In this document: positions 46,659 through 55,378 of the stretch, in pieces
Position numbering within the stretch: position 1 is the stretch's first letter
Layout: the number at the start of each line of letters is the position of its first letter
Source: Prauserella muralis
GTDB lineage: Bacteria > Actinomycetota > Actinomycetes > Mycobacteriales > Pseudonocardiaceae
Assembly (NCBI RefSeq): GCF_003202285.1
Contig: NZ_MASW01000001.1
Span: forward strand, 1,302,001-1,366,000
Direction of reading: 5' to 3'
DNA: 64,000 nt
The notes under the pieces: model-generated
Databases searched by the model: none
Told to the model about the DNA's origin: nothing
What the model saw: only the letters and a program-made list of their open reading frames with translations
Position numbers and translations under genes: made by a program

Positions 46659-48337
46659 GACAGCACCGCCGTCCGGTAGTCCTCGTCGGCGTGGACCAGC
46701 TCGGCGTGGGTGCCCTCCGCCGAGACCGTGCCCCCGTCGAGCACCACCACCCTGTCGGTGACGGCCAGCAGCGCGGGACTGGTGGTCACCAGCACGGTCG
46801 TGCGGCCCTGCCGGATCTCCCGCAGTTCGCCCGCGATACGCGCCTCGGTGACCGCGTCCACGGCCGTGGTCGGGTCGTGCACCACGAGCACGGGCGGATC
46901 GGCGGCGAGCGCCCTGGCCAGCGCGACCCGCTGCCGCTGCCCGCCGGACAGCGACCGGCCCCGCTCGGCGACCATCGTGTGCACGCCCTGCGGAAGCGTC
47001 TCGGCGACCTCGTCGGCGGCCGCGGCGGCCAGCGCCCGTTCCGGGTCGCGGCCGGAGGTGACCACGTTGTCCAGCAGGCTGCCCTCGAACAGGTCGGCGT
47101 CGTGCGCCGCGACGAGAACGGCTCCGCGCAGGGCCGTCGGGTCCAGCTCGGCGAAGGGCCGGCCGTCCAGCTCCACCGACCCGGACTCCGGATCGGTCTC
47201 CCTGCCGAGGCAGGCGAGCAGGTGCGTCGCCACCGCAGGATCGATGGTGACAACACCGAGCAGCTCACCGGGCGCGACGTCGAGGTCGAGGCCGGTGAGC
47301 GGGCCGTGTGTCACGGCGCGCAGGCGCAGCGCGCCAGGCCCGTCCTCGGCGGGGCTGCCGTCGCCGCCGAGGACGGCGTGCGGCGCGGCGAGCACCGACG
47401 CGATGCGGGTCGCCGACGCCCTCGCCTGCGCGAGCTGGCCCCCGACCCAGGCGAAGATCTGGAACGGGGTGAGCAGGAACTGCGCCAGCCCGACGGCCGC
47501 CACGAGCTGGCCGATGGTGATGTCGCCGCTCGCGGCCAGGTTGGCGCCGACCAGCGCGACCACCGCGATGAAGATGCCCGTGAGCGCGAGGATCGCGCCG
47601 TCGTGCCCGGCGTGTGCCCTGGCCGCGCGCAGGGTCGCCGCGAGCGAGTCGCGGCTGGTGCGCCGGTAGCGGGCCACCGCGGCGGCCTCCGCGCCGATGC
47701 CCTTGAGCACGCGCAGGCCGGACACGAGGTCGGCCGCGACACCCGAGGCGTGGGCGGCCCGCTCCTGCTCCACGCCGCTGCGCCGCTCCAGTGGCCTGCC
47801 GATGAGGTGTGCCAGCACCAGCATCGGCGGGGTGCCGAGCAGCACGAGCAGTCCGAGCGGCACCGAGATGCGCAGCAGCAGCACGGCGCTGATCAGCAGG
47901 CCGACCAGCCCGGCGACCGCGAAGGGCAGCACCGAGTTCACCGCGCCGACCCGCTTGGCGTCTCCGGTGGCGATGTTGACCAGCGCGCCGGGCAGCCTGC
48001 CTGCCTCGGCACCGCCGCGCGGGTCGAGCACCCGCTCGCTCACGGCCAGCCGCAGCCGATGCGCCGCCTGTTCGGCAGCACGCTCGGCGGCCCGCGCCGC
48101 GAACCGGTAACTGAAGGACAGCGCGGCGAACACGACGCCGAGCACCACCAGCCAGCGCACGAGCGAGCCCAGCGAACCCGCCGACACGGCCTGGTCGATC
48201 ACCACGCCGATGATCACGGGGATCAGCGCCTCACCACCCTGGTGCGCCGACCCCAGTGCCGATGCGCCGGCCAGCAGCCCGCGCTGGCCGGCGATGGCGT
48301 CCCGGAGGACGCTCCGGCCGGTTGGCATGCCCGTCAC
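46655..48337 (-). CDS. ABC exporter half-transporter, no Walker A but intact LSGGQ
   Basis: 560 residues: transmembrane domain (about 20-300) and ATPase domain. Where Walker A should be, near residue 355, the sequence is GVVTIDPAVATH with no GKS/GKT. The signature SLSGGQRQRVALARAL near residue 460 is perfect, and Walker B is VLVVHDPTT. Its partner has the opposite defects. It starts the exporter operon, 110 bp from the FecCD permease gene in the opposite direction, sharing an iron-boxed promoter region. Confidence 0.9.
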   Translation of the reverse strand: MTGMPTGRSVLRDAIAGQRGLLAGASALGSAHQGGEALIPVIIGVVIDQAVSAGSLGSLVRWLVVLGVVFAALSFSYRFAARAAERAAEQAAHRLRLAVSERVLDPRGGAEAGRLPGALVNIATGDAKRVGAVNSVLPFAVAGLVGLLISAVLLLRISVPLGLLVLLGTPPMLVLAHLIGRPLERRSGVEQERAAHASGVAADLVSGLRVLKGIGAEAAAVARYRRTSRDSLAATLRAARAHAGHDGAILALTGIFIAVVALVGANLAASGDITIGQLVAAVGLAQFLLTPFQIFAWVGGQLAQARASATRIASVLAAPHAVLGGDGSPAEDGPGALRLRAVTHGPLTGLDLDVAPGELLGVVTIDPAVATHLLACLGRETDPESGSVELDGRPFAELDPTALRGAVLVAAHDADLFEGSLLDNVVTSGRDPERALAAAAADEVAETLPQGVHTMVAERGRSLSGGQRQRVALARALAADPPVLVVHDPTTAVDAVTEARIAGELREIRQGRTTVLVTTSPALLAVTDRVVVLDGGTVSAEGTHAELVHADEDYRTAVLS

Positions 48338-48348
48338 CTCCCAGTAGC

Positions 48349-48367
48349 GGAGGTTAGGCTATCTTAA
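48349..48367 (-). promoter_or_regulatory. Iron-box-like site for ABC exporter operon
   Basis: GGAGGTTAGGCTATCTTAA matches the IdeR/DmdR consensus at 15 of 19 positions. It is 12 bp upstream of the exporter start codon, so bound repressor would also cover the ribosome-binding region. Confidence 0.7.
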
Positions 48368-48428
48368 CTACGCCGCCCGTAGCGGCCCGTGAACGCGAAG
48401 TTCGTCACGATGGACCAGGCCTCACCTG

Positions 48429-48447
48429 TTCGGTTAGCCTCACCTTA
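48429..48447 (+). promoter_or_regulatory. Iron-box-like site overlapping importer start codon
   Basis: TTCGGTTAGCCTCACCTTA matches the consensus (S at the centre) at 16 of 19 positions, the best of the four sites. Its last base is the A of the importer's ATG at 48447, so the promoter either lies further upstream or the mRNA has a very short leader. Confidence 0.75.
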
Positions 48448-49502
48448 TGTCCGTCACCACGCAGTCACCGTCGAAAGCTGACGGCGTGGTCCGGCCACAG
48501 GCACGGGCGCAGGCCCTGCGGGCCGCGGGCCTGCTGGTCGCGCTCGGCGTCCTCGCCCTCACCGTGCTGCTCAGCATCTGGCTCGGTTCCAAGGACATCC
48601 CGTTCCTCGCGACGTGGGACGTGCTGTGGAACAGCGACGGCTCCAACGACGCCGTCATCATCCACGAGTACCGCATCCCGCGCACCCTGCTCGGCATGCT
48701 CGTCGGCGGCGCGCTCGGGCTCGCAGGCGCCCTGATGCAGGCGCTGACCCGCAACCCGCTCGCCGACCCCGGCCTGCTCGGCGTCACCATGGGCGCCTCC
48801 ACCGGCGTGGTGATCTCGCTCGCCTTCTTCGGCCTGTCCTCGGTGCTCGGCTACGTCTGGTTCGCCTTCGCGGGGGCCGCGTTCGCCGCCGTCGTCGTGT
48901 ACGCGCTCGGCGGCACCGGCCGCGGCAACGCCACCCCGGAGCGGCTCGTGCTCGCCGGCGCCGCCGTCACGGCGGTCATGTACGCGTTCAACACGGCGGT
49001 GCTGCTCATGGACCCGGAGGCGTTCGACGAGTTCCGGTTCTGGAACGTCGGCTCGCTGGCCGGGCGCTACGTCGACGTGCTGCTGCCGGTGCTGCCGTTC
49101 CTCGCCGCGGGCATCCTGCTGGCGCTGCTGCTCATCCGCCCGCTCAACGCACTGGCCATGGGGGAGGACCTCGGCAGGGCACTCGGCACCAACCCCGCGC
49201 GGGTGCGGGCCCTCGGCGCGCTCGCGATCACCCTGCTGTGCGGCGCGGCCACCGCGGCGGCGGGCCCCATCGCGTTCGTGGGCCTCGCGGTGCCGCACAT
49301 GGCGCGCCTGCTCGTCGGCCCCGACCAGCGCTGGGTGCTGCCGTACTCGCTCGTGCTGGCTCCGATCCTGCTGGTCGCCTCCGACATCGTCGGCCGCGTC
49401 ATCGCACCGCCGAGCGAGATCCAGGTGGGCATCGTGACCGCGGCCATCGGCGTGCCGGTGTTCATCGCCCTGTGCCGCAAGCGAAAGCTGGCGGCGCTGT
49501 GA
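48447..49502 (+). CDS. FecCD-type ferric-siderophore permease, first subunit
   Basis: 351 residues. About nine transmembrane helices with family motifs RIPRTLLGMLVGGALGLAGALMQ, NPLADPGLLGV and GPIAFVGLAVPHMARLLVG. The N-terminus is cytoplasmic and polar. With the second permease and the ATPase it forms the inner-membrane importer fed by the binding lipoprotein encoded at 29.2 kb. Its stop overlaps the next start by GTGA. Confidence 0.93.
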   Translation: MSVTTQSPSKADGVVRPQARAQALRAAGLLVALGVLALTVLLSIWLGSKDIPFLATWDVLWNSDGSNDAVIIHEYRIPRTLLGMLVGGALGLAGALMQALTRNPLADPGLLGVTMGASTGVVISLAFFGLSSVLGYVWFAFAGAAFAAVVVYALGGTGRGNATPERLVLAGAAVTAVMYAFNTAVLLMDPEAFDEFRFWNVGSLAGRYVDVLLPVLPFLAAGILLALLLIRPLNALAMGEDLGRALGTNPARVRALGALAITLLCGAATAAAGPIAFVGLAVPHMARLLVGPDQRWVLPYSLVLAPILLVASDIVGRVIAPPSEIQVGIVTAAIGVPVFIALCRKRKLAAL

Positions 49503-50554
49503 GCGCCGTCGTCACCGGCCGGGTGGTGCGGATCCGGCGCGGGCTGCTGTCGGTGCGCGTGGACGGCAGGGCGCTCACCGTCGGCCTCGGTGTGGCCGTC
49601 GCGCTCGTCGTGGTCATGGGGATCACGCTCACCACGGGCGAGTACGAACTGTCCGTGACCGACGTGCTCAAGGCCATCGCGGGCCAGGGCGAGGGCGGCG
49701 CCGACTTCGTCGTCAACACGCTGCGGCTGCCGCGGCTGCTCACCGCGCTGCTCGTCGGCGCGGCGCTCGCCGTCAGCGGCGCGATCCTGCAGAGCCTCAC
49801 CGGCAACTCGCTGGGCAGTCCCGACGTCATCGGCTTCAACAACGGGGCGGCCACCGGCGCGCTGCTGGTGATCATCGTGACCGGCGGCAGCATGGTGCAG
49901 GTCGCCACGGGCGCGCTCATCGGCGGCATCGTCTCCGCCGTGCTGATCTACCTGCTGGCGTTCACCCGTGGCGTGCAAGGGTTCCGCTTCGTCCTCATCG
50001 GAATCGGCATCAACGCGCTCGCCCTGTCGGTGAACTCCTACCTCATCACGCGCGCGAGCCTCTACGACGCGCTCACCGCGCAGTCGTGGCTCGTCGGCAG
50101 TGTCAACTCGCGCGGCTGGGAACACGTCACCGCCGCCGCACTGGCCGTGGCCGTGCTGCTGCCGCTCGCGTTGTACCACGCGCGCCCGCTGGCGATGCTC
50201 GAACTGGGCGACGCCTCGGCGAAGGCGCTGGGCGTGGGCGTCGAACGCAGCAAGGCCGTGCTCATCGTGGTGAGCGTGCTGCTCGCGGCCATCGCGACCG
50301 CCGCGGCGGGACCGATCTGGTTCGTGGCGCTCGCCGCGCCGCAACTGGCCCGCAGGCTCACCCGATCGCCCGCCCCGGGTCTGGTCACGTCGGCGCTCGT
50401 GGGCGCGCTGCTGCTGACCGCGGGTGACCTGCTGATCCAGCGGGTGTTTCCCACCGCGCAGCTGCCGGTGGGCACCGCGACCGGCTGTCTCGGCGGGCTG
50501 TACTTGATCTGGCTGTTGGCGTCCGAGTGGCGCGGGAAGGGCAGGTACACATGA
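49499..50554 (+). CDS. FecCD-type ferric-siderophore permease, second subunit
   Basis: 351 residues from GTG overlapping the previous stop. Family motifs LRLPRLLTALLVGAALAVSGAILQS, NSLGSPDVIGFNNGAATGALL and GPIWFVALAAPQLARRLT. It is a sister of the preceding gene, expected to form a heterodimeric channel with it. Its end overlaps the ATPase start by ATGA, giving a coupled three-gene import operon. Confidence 0.93.
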   Translation: MSAVVTGRVVRIRRGLLSVRVDGRALTVGLGVAVALVVVMGITLTTGEYELSVTDVLKAIAGQGEGGADFVVNTLRLPRLLTALLVGAALAVSGAILQSLTGNSLGSPDVIGFNNGAATGALLVIIVTGGSMVQVATGALIGGIVSAVLIYLLAFTRGVQGFRFVLIGIGINALALSVNSYLITRASLYDALTAQSWLVGSVNSRGWEHVTAAALAVAVLLPLALYHARPLAMLELGDASAKALGVGVERSKAVLIVVSVLLAAIATAAAGPIWFVALAAPQLARRLTRSPAPGLVTSALVGALLLTAGDLLIQRVFPTAQLPVGTATGCLGGLYLIWLLASEWRGKGRYT

Positions 50555-51387
50555 CCAGGCTCCATGCGGAGGGGCTGACGCTGGCCTACGACCAGGCCAC
50601 CGTCGCCACGGACCTCGGGGTGTCGATCCCGGACGGCTCGTTCACCGTGATCGTCGGGCCGAACGCCTGCGGCAAGTCGACGTTGCTCAAGGCGCTCGCG
50701 CGGATGCTCAAGCCGAAGAGCGGCGGCGTCTACCTCGACGGCAACCTGATCTCCTCGTACCGCTCGCGCGAGGTCGCGCGCAGGCTCGGGCTGCTGCCAC
50801 AGACGTCGATCGCGCCCAGCGGCATCACGGTCGGCGACCTCGTCGCCAGGGGCCGCTACCCGCACCAGAAGCTGCTCCGGCAGTGGTCGGCCGAGGACGA
50901 GGCCGTGGTCACCGAGTCGATGCGGCTGACCGGTGTGCTGGAGCTGGCGCCGCGGCTGGTGGACGAGCTCTCGGGCGGGCAGCGGCAGCGGGTGTGGCTG
51001 GCCATGGTGCTCGCCCAGCAGACGTCGATCCTGCTGCTCGACGAGCCGACGACGTTCCTCGACATCGCCCACCAGGTCGAGGTGCTCGACTTGTGCGCCG
51101 ACCTGCACGAGCACAAGGGGCACACGCTCGTCGCCGTGCTGCACGACCTCAACCAGGCGTGCCGCTACGCCACCCACCTCATCGTCATGCGCCCGGGCGG
51201 CGAGATCGCCGCGCAGGGCGACCCGTCGGAGGTCGTCACCGCGGAGCTGGTCGGCGACGTGTTCGGCCTGCCGTGCCGGGTGATCGACGACCCGGAGACC
51301 GGCACGCCGCTGATCGTGCCGGTGCACCGCAAGCGCAGGTCAGAAGACGACGGTCCGGTTGCCGTGCACGAGCACGCGACCCTCTAG
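50551..51387 (+). CDS. FecE-type ferric-siderophore ATP-binding protein
   Basis: 278 residues. Walker A GPNACGKST near residue 34, signature LSGGQRQRVWLAMVLAQQ near residue 140, Walker B ILLLDEPTTFLD and switch HDLNQACRYA. It powers the FecCD pair. The last 42 codons lie in a 157-bp sequence that recurs at 56928-57084; in the ancestral order this gene converged on purU with a 48-bp tail overlap. The reading frame is intact to TAG. Confidence 0.93.
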   Translation: MTRLHAEGLTLAYDQATVATDLGVSIPDGSFTVIVGPNACGKSTLLKALARMLKPKSGGVYLDGNLISSYRSREVARRLGLLPQTSIAPSGITVGDLVARGRYPHQKLLRQWSAEDEAVVTESMRLTGVLELAPRLVDELSGGQRQRVWLAMVLAQQTSILLLDEPTTFLDIAHQVEVLDLCADLHEHKGHTLVAVLHDLNQACRYATHLIVMRPGGEIAAQGDPSEVVTAELVGDVFGLPCRVIDDPETGTPLIVPVHRKRRSEDDGPVAVHEHATL

Positions 51388-51418
51388 GTGCCAGCGCAGG
51401 CCGCGCGCCAGCGTCACC
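51262..51418 (+). repeat. 157-bp direct repeat, left copy
   Basis: 155 of 157 bases are identical to 56928-57084 (differences at 51312 and about 51338). It contains the 3' end of the FecE-type gene and, antisense, the last 26 codons of purU. Past 51418 the sequence departs completely from purU, so this is the left junction of an inserted segment. Confidence 0.95.
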
Positions 51419-51633
51419 GTCGCCAGGAGGTCGAAGAGGCCGGTGAATTCCAGGACCCGCCGCAGACCTGCTCCCGCGTGAAGTTCCCGACGTGCTGACC
51501 GGCCTGTTGCTGATCGTTACCTACTCCCCCGCGCACACGTCTCGGTGACCGGTTGCTCGCCCACTGCGAAACCTGAGCCTCCACGGTTCAGACGCCCCGA
51601 CCGAGCGGCCGGGGTTCGCGTATCTTGTCGGCG

Positions 51634-53751
51634 GTGGAGACATTTGGACCCGCTAGCGACGGTCGGCGCGCGGCCCTGGCCGGCGCTCCCGCCGGACCGA
51701 GGTCCCTCGGGTCCCGCCTCCAGCGCGCTCGGACACGACGCTTCGTCGGGCGTACGGCCGAGCGTGAGCTGTTCGCAGCCGCGCTCGCAGCGGACCAGCC
51801 ACCGTTCGCGGTACTCCACCTGTACGGTCCTGGCGGCGTCGGGAAGTCGGCTCTGCTCGGCCAGCTACGCAGAACGGCCGAGCAGGCCGGTCGTCACGTG
51901 GTGGCACCCGACCTCGGCCACGTGCCGGTTCCCGGTCCCGCCGGATACCGCGACGCCGTCGAGTCAGCCCTGTCCCGCTCCGAGGGCGGCACTCAACGGA
52001 TCGTCGTCTTCGACGACCTTCACTGGCATCCGGGCCTCGAAACCTGGTTACGGGAGGACCTGCTGCCCAGCCTTCCGGAGGGTGACCTGGTACTGCTCGC
52101 CGGCCGGACGCCGCTGTCCGAGGAATGGCATGCGGATGCCGGGTGGCGCGAACTGCTCCGCAGCATCAGTCTCCGCAACCTCGACCCCGAGGAGGCGCGC
52201 GGCTACGCGGAGGCCGAGGGGCTCCCGCGGGCGTTGAGCCATCAGGTCGCCGACCTCACGCACGGGCACCCCCTGGCCCTGGGCCTGCTCGTCGACGCGG
52301 TGCGCCGCGCCGACGAGCAGGCGCACCTTCCGGCGAGCCTGACCGAACTGCCCGACCTCGTGCGTGTCCTGCTGAACCGCCTGCTCGACGAGGCACCGAC
52401 GAAAGCCCACCGCATCGGGCTGCACGTCCTCGGGCACGCGGCGATCACCACCGAGGCCTTGCTGCGCGCCGTCGTGGAGGAATCCTCCGAGCGGGTCTTC
52501 GGGTGGTTACGCAGCCTCAGCTTCGTCGACGAGACCCCGCAAGGCCTGCGACCCCACGATCTCGCCCGCGATGTACTCGACGCCGACCTGCGCTGGCGCG
52601 ATGCCGAGACCCACGCGGAGATCCATCGCCGGGTTCGCCGGTACCTGCTGGATCGGGTACAGCAACTCGCCGAGCCTGACCGCATCCGGATCGCCACCGA
52701 AGTCCTGTTCCTCATTCGGCGTCATCCCGCGGTCGAGGTCCACGGGCGATGGGACCGGCTCGGACTCGACGATATGGCTCCGATCGCCGAGGAGCATTTC
52801 CCGGCCGTCATCGAGTTGACCCGGGCGCAGTACGGCCGTGCCGAGGCGGACCGCGCCGCTCACTGGCTCGAAAGGCAGCCGGGTGCCTTCCGAGTCTTCC
52901 GCGACGACCATGGCGACCTGCTCGGCTACGCCGGCTATCTGAACCTCGACGCCGCCGACGAGGCGGACATCAACGCCGATCCGGGAACGCGCGCGCTGTG
53001 GGAATTCGCCCAGCGTCACCGGCCGCCGCTTCCCGGCCAGGCCGTGAAGGCCTTGCGGTTCCTGGTCGAACGCGGCATCACTGACGACAGGCGCATGCAG
53101 CGGACCGGCACGCTCACGGCCATTTGGTGTCTGATCGACATCCTGGCGCGGCCGGCCACCGCCTGGGATTTCCTCACCACCTACACCGATCTCGAGTACT
53201 GGCAGCCGTTCATGCGTTACTTGGACTATCACCGGGAACCTGACGCCGAGTTCGACATCGGCGGCCGCCACCGCCACGTATTCGCCCACGACTGGCGTCG
53301 CGTCGGCGTCGCGGAATGGCTGGATCTGACCGCGGCTCAGGAAACCGGCGCGCCCCCACCCGATACCGGCAGCGCGCCGGAGGTGGCACTGTCGCAGGTC
53401 GGATTCGCGGAGGCCGTGCGTCGTGCCCTGGCTGACCTGCGTAACGACGACCGCCTTGCGGCCAATCCACTGACCCGGACGGCGCTCGTGCTGCGGGGGG
53501 CAGCGGAGCCGTCGGAGAGCTCGGCCGAGCGCCTGAGATCACTGGTGATCGAGGCGGCCGAGTCGCTGCGTGGCGACCCTCGTACAGAGAATCTGCACCG
53601 CGTCATCGACCGCACCTGGCTTCGCCCGGCGCCGACCCAGGAGAAGGCCGCCGAACTGCTCGGACTTCCGTTCAGCACCTACCGTCGCCACCGCAACCGG
53701 GGCGTCGAACTCGTCACGGAGTGGCTGTGGCAGCGTGAACTGACCTCGTGA
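51634..53751 (+). CDS. AAA/NB-ARC-like ATPase with C-terminal winged helix, putative regulator
   Basis: 705 residues from GTG (TTG at 51625 possible). P-loop LYGPGGVGKSALLGQL near residue 66, Walker B-like RIVVFDDLHWH near residue 124, a helical STAND-like middle and a C-terminal segment TQEKAAELLGLPFSTYRRHRNRG (near 670) that looks like a DNA-binding helix-turn-helix. Large actinobacterial ATPases with this tail are presumed signal-responsive regulators; the signal is unknown. It is the left-most gene of the inserted segment, convergent with the esterase, and may control the cargo. A perfect palindrome begins at its stop codon. Confidence 0.75.
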   Translation: METFGPASDGRRAALAGAPAGPRSLGSRLQRARTRRFVGRTAERELFAAALAADQPPFAVLHLYGPGGVGKSALLGQLRRTAEQAGRHVVAPDLGHVPVPGPAGYRDAVESALSRSEGGTQRIVVFDDLHWHPGLETWLREDLLPSLPEGDLVLLAGRTPLSEEWHADAGWRELLRSISLRNLDPEEARGYAEAEGLPRALSHQVADLTHGHPLALGLLVDAVRRADEQAHLPASLTELPDLVRVLLNRLLDEAPTKAHRIGLHVLGHAAITTEALLRAVVEESSERVFGWLRSLSFVDETPQGLRPHDLARDVLDADLRWRDAETHAEIHRRVRRYLLDRVQQLAEPDRIRIATEVLFLIRRHPAVEVHGRWDRLGLDDMAPIAEEHFPAVIELTRAQYGRAEADRAAHWLERQPGAFRVFRDDHGDLLGYAGYLNLDAADEADINADPGTRALWEFAQRHRPPLPGQAVKALRFLVERGITDDRRMQRTGTLTAIWCLIDILARPATAWDFLTTYTDLEYWQPFMRYLDYHREPDAEFDIGGRHRHVFAHDWRRVGVAEWLDLTAAQETGAPPPDTGSAPEVALSQVGFAEAVRRALADLRNDDRLAANPLTRTALVLRGAAEPSESSAERLRSLVIEAAESLRGDPRTENLHRVIDRTWLRPAPTQEKAAELLGLPFSTYRRHRNRGVELVTEWLWQRELTS

Positions 53752-53789
53752 GTGTTGAGCGGGGGTCAGCACCCCCGCTCAACACTCAC
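53748..53789. terminator. Perfect stop-codon-linked palindrome, bidirectional terminator
   Basis: GTGAGTGTTGAGCGGGGGT (53748-53766), loop CAGC, then the exact complement to 53789. The TGA inside the left arm is the stop codon of the regulator gene. It lies 12 bp from the end of the convergent esterase gene. Same design as the 45-93 element but different sequence. Confidence 0.85.
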
Positions 53790-53800
53790 CGGTCTCGTCC

Positions 53801-55378
53801 TCAGCGGACGGTGTCCCAGAACCCGCATCGGTGCTCTGCCGCGAGATCAACGTCGTATTCATGCTGGAGCGTCAATTGCCGGCCTATGCCGTGACGGTAA
53901 GGAGCCCAGCCGGGGTTGCCGGTGCGGGCGAAGTCGGTCCAGTGGTCGATGAGGCGCCGGGCGTATCGAGCTTCCTCGTCGGTCATTGGTTCGCCGCGGC
54001 CCCAGCTGGGGTCGAGGAAGTACGGCATGTCGGCGCCGTGGGCCGCGCCCTCCGGAAACCCGCCGGGTGCCTCGCCTGTCGGGACCGTGAACTCGGCGGC
54101 GAAGGTTCGTCCGCCTGCTTTCGCCGCGAATTCCAGCTGAGGGCACGCGCCGACCGCACGGCCGTCGTCGGACAGCACGGCGGCGAGGGCGTCGCTCGGG
54201 GTGGGGTAGGTGCTGGCCGGATACTCGGCCAAGACCTGGTCGGCGGCGCGGCCGTAGTAGTCGTGGATGAGCCGCGGGTACTCATCCTCGGTGACAAGGC
54301 CCAGTCCGGCACGCAGCCGTTCGACGATGTAGGTGCGCATCTCCTGCTGGTTGGTGGTCAGCAGCATCGGCACGTGCCGGCCACGTGGGACGGCGTCGAT
54401 GGGCTGTCGTGGGATCGCAACGGTGCCCGCGACGGGCAGCCATGGCAGGTCGGCGATACGCGTCACTAGGAGCCGGGCATCTTGCCAGTACAGTTGGGAC
54501 ATCCGTTTCGCCGGCACCTGACGCAAACACGCTAGGACGTCCCTGCCCTGACAACCGACGTCCTTCGCGGCCACCCGTCCGCGGCGCTCCGCTACCCCGA
54601 GTGTGAGGAAGTCGTTGCCACACGGTCCACTGTGGTTGATCGCCTTGTCGAACAGTCCCGCCGAGGATGGCAGGGCGAGCTGGGCACAGACTCCGAAGGC
54701 GCCCGCGGACTCGCCCCAGATGGTCACATTGTTCCGGGCGCCCCCGAACCAGGCGATGTTGGCGCGGACCCACCGCAAGGCCGCCTGCTGGTCGGCGATG
54801 CCGAAGTTGCCGGCCCACGGGTCGTGCAGAGCGGGATGCCGCAGGAAACCGAGCGCGCCAAGGCGGTAGTTGACCGTGACGACGATGACGTCGCCCTGCC
54901 GCGTGACCCGGCGTGGGTCGTACAGCGAACCGTCTCCGCCGGTGAAGCCGCCGCCGTGGAAGAACACGAGCACCGGTTTGGGGCCGGTTGTCCCCTTTGG
55001 CTTCCAGATGTTGAGGTAGAGACAGTCCTCGTCGCCCGTGTAGGTCGGCGGGCCGTTGTGCTGGTAGGTCTGGGGACAGGCAGGGGCGGGCGCCGTGGCG
55101 TCCCGGATGCCTTCCCAGCCGGCGGGCGGTCGCGGCGCGCGGAAGCGAAGTTCGCCCACCGGCGGCGCGGCGTAGGGCACGCCTCGCCAGATCACGTGGT
55201 CACCTTCGACGTGGCCGCGGAGGTCGCCGCCCGTCGTGTGGACGACCGGATTGGTGGGCGTGATCGACCGGGTGGCGGCCGCGGAGCCCGCACGTGGCAG
55301 GGCGACGGAAAGGCACATGGCCAGTGCAGCGAGCGCGATGGCCACCACCGCGGAGGTTCGGCTAGGCGTGGGCATCAT
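53801..55378 (-). CDS. Secreted type B carboxylesterase
   Basis: 525 residues with a signal peptide (about 1-33, ending RAGSAAA). Carboxylesterase/cholinesterase family: GVPYAAPPVGELRF near residue 66, EDCLYLNIWKP near residue 116, oxyanion hole FFHGGGF near residue 147 and the nucleophile elbow GESAG near residue 221. It should hydrolyse carboxylic esters outside the cell; the substrate is unknown. Its start overlaps the stop of the upstream FAD monooxygenase by ATGA, so the two are co-expressed and may act on one substrate. Confidence 0.9.
   Translation of the reverse strand: MMPTPSRTSAVVAIALAALAMCLSVALPRAGSAAATRSITPTNPVVHTTGGDLRGHVEGDHVIWRGVPYAAPPVGELRFRAPRPPAGWEGIRDATAPAPACPQTYQHNGPPTYTGDEDCLYLNIWKPKGTTGPKPVLVFFHGGGFTGGDGSLYDPRRVTRQGDVIVVTVNYRLGALGFLRHPALHDPWAGNFGIADQQAALRWVRANIAWFGGARNNVTIWGESAGAFGVCAQLALPSSAGLFDKAINHSGPCGNDFLTLGVAERRGRVAAKDVGCQGRDVLACLRQVPAKRMSQLYWQDARLLVTRIADLPWLPVAGTVAIPRQPIDAVPRGRHVPMLLTTNQQEMRTYIVERLRAGLGLVTEDEYPRLIHDYYGRAADQVLAEYPASTYPTPSDALAAVLSDDGRAVGACPQLEFAAKAGGRTFAAEFTVPTGEAPGGFPEGAAHGADMPYFLDPSWGRGEPMTDEEARYARRLIDHWTDFARTGNPGWAPYRHGIGRQLTLQHEYDVDLAAEHRCGFWDTVR

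Noticed and set aside
44886-48337. IrtAB-type siderophore importer
   Set aside because: Neither half has a siderophore-interacting (SIP/FAD) reductase domain, and a full FecBCDE-type importer is encoded nearby; exporter is the better call.
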